Origin: DATNPH01 sp036703315
GTDB taxonomy: Bacteria > Cyanobacteriota > Cyanobacteriia > Cyanobacteriales > Coleofasciculaceae
Assembly: GCA_036703315.1 (NCBI GenBank)
Contig: DATNPH010000081.1
Span: 1-43,957 of the forward strand
DNA: 43,957 nucleotides
Direction: 5' to 3'
A model generated the notes under the pieces. The model was given only the letters and a program-made list of their open reading frames with translations, was not told the DNA's origin and ran no database searches. Below are positions 41,642-43,957 of this stretch, one piece after another. The stretch's first letter is position 1. Each line of letters opens with the position of its first letter. Made by a program: the position numbers and the translations under genes.

Positions 41642-43957
41642 CTATCTTGCCTGCGATTGGAGAGAAGGTTTAGGTTGGCTCAGTTTATCCAAGAGCTCAG
41701 CCCAGTGGACTTTTTCCAAGCTAGGCAAAACAACGTGGGCTGCACCAACCCGCTCAACGGGTCCGAGTCCTACCGCCCACATCCCCGCTGCTAAGGCAGC
41801 CTCCACACCTGAACCCGCGTCTTCCACCACCACACAATGCTCTGCTGCAAGACCCAGTTGAGCAGCGGCATGCAAGAACAAATCGGGTGCTGGCTTGGAG
41901 TTCGCTACACTGTAGCCGTCTGAAATCGCATCGACTCGATCGCCAATGCCCAATCGTTGAATCACTTCCTGAGCATTTTTGCTAGCTGAGCCGATCGCTA
42001 CTTTGATACCACCAGAGCGCAGTTCATCCAGCAATTCTATCGCCCCAGGCAGTAAGTCGGCAGAACTAATATCCTTGATGGATTCCAAATAATAGTTGTT
42101 CTTACGCTCCATCATCTCCTGGATTTGTTCTTCCGTCCTCGCTGTGCCCCCTAGCAGATGTAGTAGCGAATCCCGACGTGACAGCCCCCGCATTGCCTCG
42201 TTAGCCTCTCGATCAAAAGGAATCCCCTCTTCGTCTGCTAGCTTCTGCCAACCTCGGTAGTGGTATTCGGCTGTTTCTGTTAGCACGCCATCTAGGTCAA
42301 AAATCACACCCCGGATATCGGGGGGATGAGCAGGAGATTGTCCTACTTTCCCATTCTCCTTTTCTGTCATTACTTCTGACTCCTGTGTTACTCCTTGTGG
42401 ACGCAGATCGAACTCATACCACTGACCCCGCCATAGCAGCTTAAACTTCACCCGTGTCCAGCCTTTCGGTAGATGTGGGTTAGCTTGAGGGTAAGTATCA
42501 TTAATCCGGATACCCGCAAAACCGAAGATGATCGCCTGCCATACTCCACCCGCTGAGGCAGCGTGAACCCCTTCCTTGGCGTTGCGCCGTGTATCCTCCA
42601 GATCCACCAGTGCCGCTTGCATAAAGCGCTCGTAAGCTTCTTCGGGTTGATTGAGGTAAGAGGCTAAAGCAGCATGGATAGCTGGGCCAAGAGATGAGCC
42701 ATAGGTGATGTCGGTGCGGGGAGCGTAATAGTCCCAGTTGCTTTGGAGTGTCTGTAGATCAGAGTAGATCCCAGGGACTTCGCGCATCAAATACAGAAGC
42801 ATCAATACATCTGGCTGCTTGAGCACTTGTCGCTTACTGGCTCCTTCAATGCCCAGGATGACCTGCATTGACTTGGTTCTCGGCTCGTAATCAGCCAGGT
42901 TGATATCTTCTAGGTTGAAAAATCCCTCACATTGCTCAATTATCCGAGTTTCTGGGTTGTAGGGAATCCATATGTTACTGATGATGTCACGCCAACGGGC
43001 TTGTCGCTCCAAAGTTAATTGGAGTTTTTGCTCCAGTTGGGCAGATTGGTCGGGATACCCGCTATGCAGCCACTCTAGGACAGCAAGTGCTTTCTCCAGA
43101 TGCCATTGCACCATCCGGTTGGTGAAGGCATTGTTGCTCACATGTTCGTGGTATTCATCCGTTCCAATCACCTCACGGATTTCATAATATTCCTGCTTGG
43201 CGTTCCACTCGACGCGGCTACCCCAGTAGACCGCTGTATCCAAGATTAGCTCGGCTCCACAGTCACGCATCCAGTCGTCGTCGCTTGTGACCTGCCAGTA
43301 GTGCCAGACGGCGTAGGCAATATCGGTATTGATATGCAGTTCGCGATCGCCACACCAAATCCGCACCAGTTCGCCATCGCCGCCCGCTGGTGGTACCCAA
43401 CGAGGAGTCACCTCATCTCCTGTACTCGCACTTTCCCAGGCAAACATCGCCCCCTTGTAGCCAGACTCTCTAGCCTTACGCCGTGCCCCATTGAGGGTAT
43501 GGTAGCGGTAGGTCAGCAAATTACGAGCCAAAGCCGGTTGCGTGAAAATCAGGAAGGGAAGGGCAAAGATTTCAGTGTCCCAAAAGACGTGACCGCGATA
43601 GGCAAAACCAGAGAGTGTTTTAGCCGGAATGCTGACGGTATTGTCGTGACGAGGTGCACTGATGAGCAGCTGGAATAGGTTGTAGCGAATCGCAAATTGA
43701 GCTTTGGTGTCGCCCTCGATTACCACATCGCTTGAGCGCCACACCTCGTCCCAAGCCGCTTCCTGAGCTGACAGCAAGGTGGTGTAGCTGGGCTGTTGCC
43801 TGAGCTTGTCCTGAGCCGCTTGGGCCGGAATCTTCTCATCCCGTGAGGTGAAGACGGTTGTCACCTTCTCTAGGGTCACCGTCTGTCCAGGTTGAGCGGG
43901 GAATGTCGTTGCCAAACTGGGGTAGCCCTGACACCCGGTTACGCGCACAGACGTATC
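41642..43957 (-). CDS. GH65 glycoside phosphorylase fused to beta-phosphoglucomutase (5' end outside window)
   Basis: The visible 771 residues continue beyond the right edge, so the N-terminal beta-sandwich of GH65 is mostly missing from view. The GH65 catalytic barrel has GHVFWDTEIFALPFL, the catalytic Glu region REVIGTDEYHEHVSNNAFTNRMV, and the phosphate-site region TKSMQVILGIEGASKRQVLKQ and TYGSSLGPAIHA. About residue 535 onward is an HAD-type beta-phosphoglucomutase: nucleophile in GVIFDLDGVLTE, LRxLSRRDSL-like substrate loop (MRGLSRRDSLL), AIGSASKNA, SKPAPDLF and VVEDAGSGVEAA. Together they would phosphorolyse a glucose disaccharide (trehalose, maltose or kojibiose) to beta-glucose 1-phosphate and convert it to glucose 6-phosphate. 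The exact sugar cannot be told. Confidence 0.9.
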   Translation of the reverse strand, partial: DTSVRVTGCQGYPSLATTFPAQPGQTVTLEKVTTVFTSRDEKIPAQAAQDKLRQQPSYTTLLSAQEAAWDEVWRSSDVVIEGDTKAQFAIRYNLFQLLISAPRHDNTVSIPAKTLSGFAYRGHVFWDTEIFALPFLIFTQPALARNLLTYRYHTLNGARRKARESGYKGAMFAWESASTGDEVTPRWVPPAGGDGELVRIWCGDRELHINTDIAYAVWHYWQVTSDDDWMRDCGAELILDTAVYWGSRVEWNAKQEYYEIREVIGTDEYHEHVSNNAFTNRMVQWHLEKALAVLEWLHSGYPDQSAQLEQKLQLTLERQARWRDIISNIWIPYNPETRIIEQCEGFFNLEDINLADYEPRTKSMQVILGIEGASKRQVLKQPDVLMLLYLMREVPGIYSDLQTLQSNWDYYAPRTDITYGSSLGPAIHAALASYLNQPEEAYERFMQAALVDLEDTRRNAKEGVHAASAGGVWQAIIFGFAGIRINDTYPQANPHLPKGWTRVKFKLLWRGQWYEFDLRPQGVTQESEVMTEKENGKVGQSPAHPPDIRGVIFDLDGVLTETAEYHYRGWQKLADEEGIPFDREANEAMRGLSRRDSLLHLLGGTARTEEQIQEMMERKNNYYLESIKDISSADLLPGAIELLDELRSGGIKVAIGSASKNAQEVIQRLGIGDRVDAISDGYSVANSKPAPDLFLHAAAQLGLAAEHCVVVEDAGSGVEAALAAGMWAVGLGPVERVGAAHVVLPSLEKVHWAELLDKLSQPKPSLQSQAR

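Overview
The window is chromosomal DNA from a cyanobacterium. The palindrome GCGATCGC (HIP1) recurs throughout, intergenic spaces carry heptamer-type and purine-rich tandem repeats typical of filamentous cyanobacteria, and the gene set fits (DevA-type ABC ATPase, ComFB, multi-PAS kinases, GH65-phosphoglucomutase fusion, LCIB-type carbonic anhydrase). I cannot name the genus. No rRNA, tRNA or CRISPR array was found.

Layout. 1-4.8 kb: a hairpin cluster, an orphan NqrB/RnfD-like membrane protein, a secreted DUF2330 protein and a convergent DUF2079 membrane protein preceded by a near-perfect cyanobacterial LexA box. 5.3-7.5 kb: a three-gene envelope cluster (one-TM protein, lipoprotein with a degenerate M23-like domain, secreted SLT-type transglycosylase). 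7.5-8.5 kb: a decayed tnpB-only IS605-family element. 8.6-18 kb: a minus-strand stressosome operon, rsbR-rsbS-rsbT-(ATPase+PP2C)-(RsbT-like ATPase+hybrid kinase)-hybrid kinase, probably followed by an ARMT1-family phosphatase. 18.4-24 kb: a six-PAS histidine kinase divergent from an OmpR-type regulator, then a 50-residue zinc-ribbon gene, a ComFB-type gene and a stand-alone receiver. 24.2-28 kb: a DevA-like ATPase and a complete CbiMNQO cobalt/nickel ECF transporter. 28.5-30.5 kb: three envelope genes of unknown function. 30.5-34.7 kb: an IS605-type element whose tnpB is split by a 2.4-kb group II intron. 34.7-39.8 kb: an iron-handling locus (two-domain multicopper oxidase, HhH/EfeO-like lipoprotein, ferritin-like protein, FTR1 permease, helical lipoprotein). 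40.4-44 kb: LCIB-type carbonic anhydrase and a GH65-beta-phosphoglucomutase fusion that runs off the right edge.

How parts work together. In the stressosome operon RsbR and RsbS would form the sensory core that holds RsbT. Instead of an RsbU/SigB output, the following genes carry two further RsbT-type ATPase domains, one fused to a PP2C phosphatase and one to a hybrid histidine kinase, so the likely output is two-component phosphorelay. In the iron locus, oxidation of Fe(II) by the copper oxidase, delivery by lipoproteins, import by FTR1 and storage by the ferritin-like protein form a plausible chain. The IS605 insertion has left only the 3' end of one gene at the left border of that locus.

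The most striking point is the nested mobile element. Removing 31435-33833 (starts GTGCG, has domains V and VI, ends AC) fuses two tnpB pieces in frame into a 411-residue TnpB with all three RuvC acidic residues, so a self-splicing intron may control whether the nuclease is made. The tnpB at 7.5 kb has instead lost its RuvC-I region and gained a palindromic repeat in frame.
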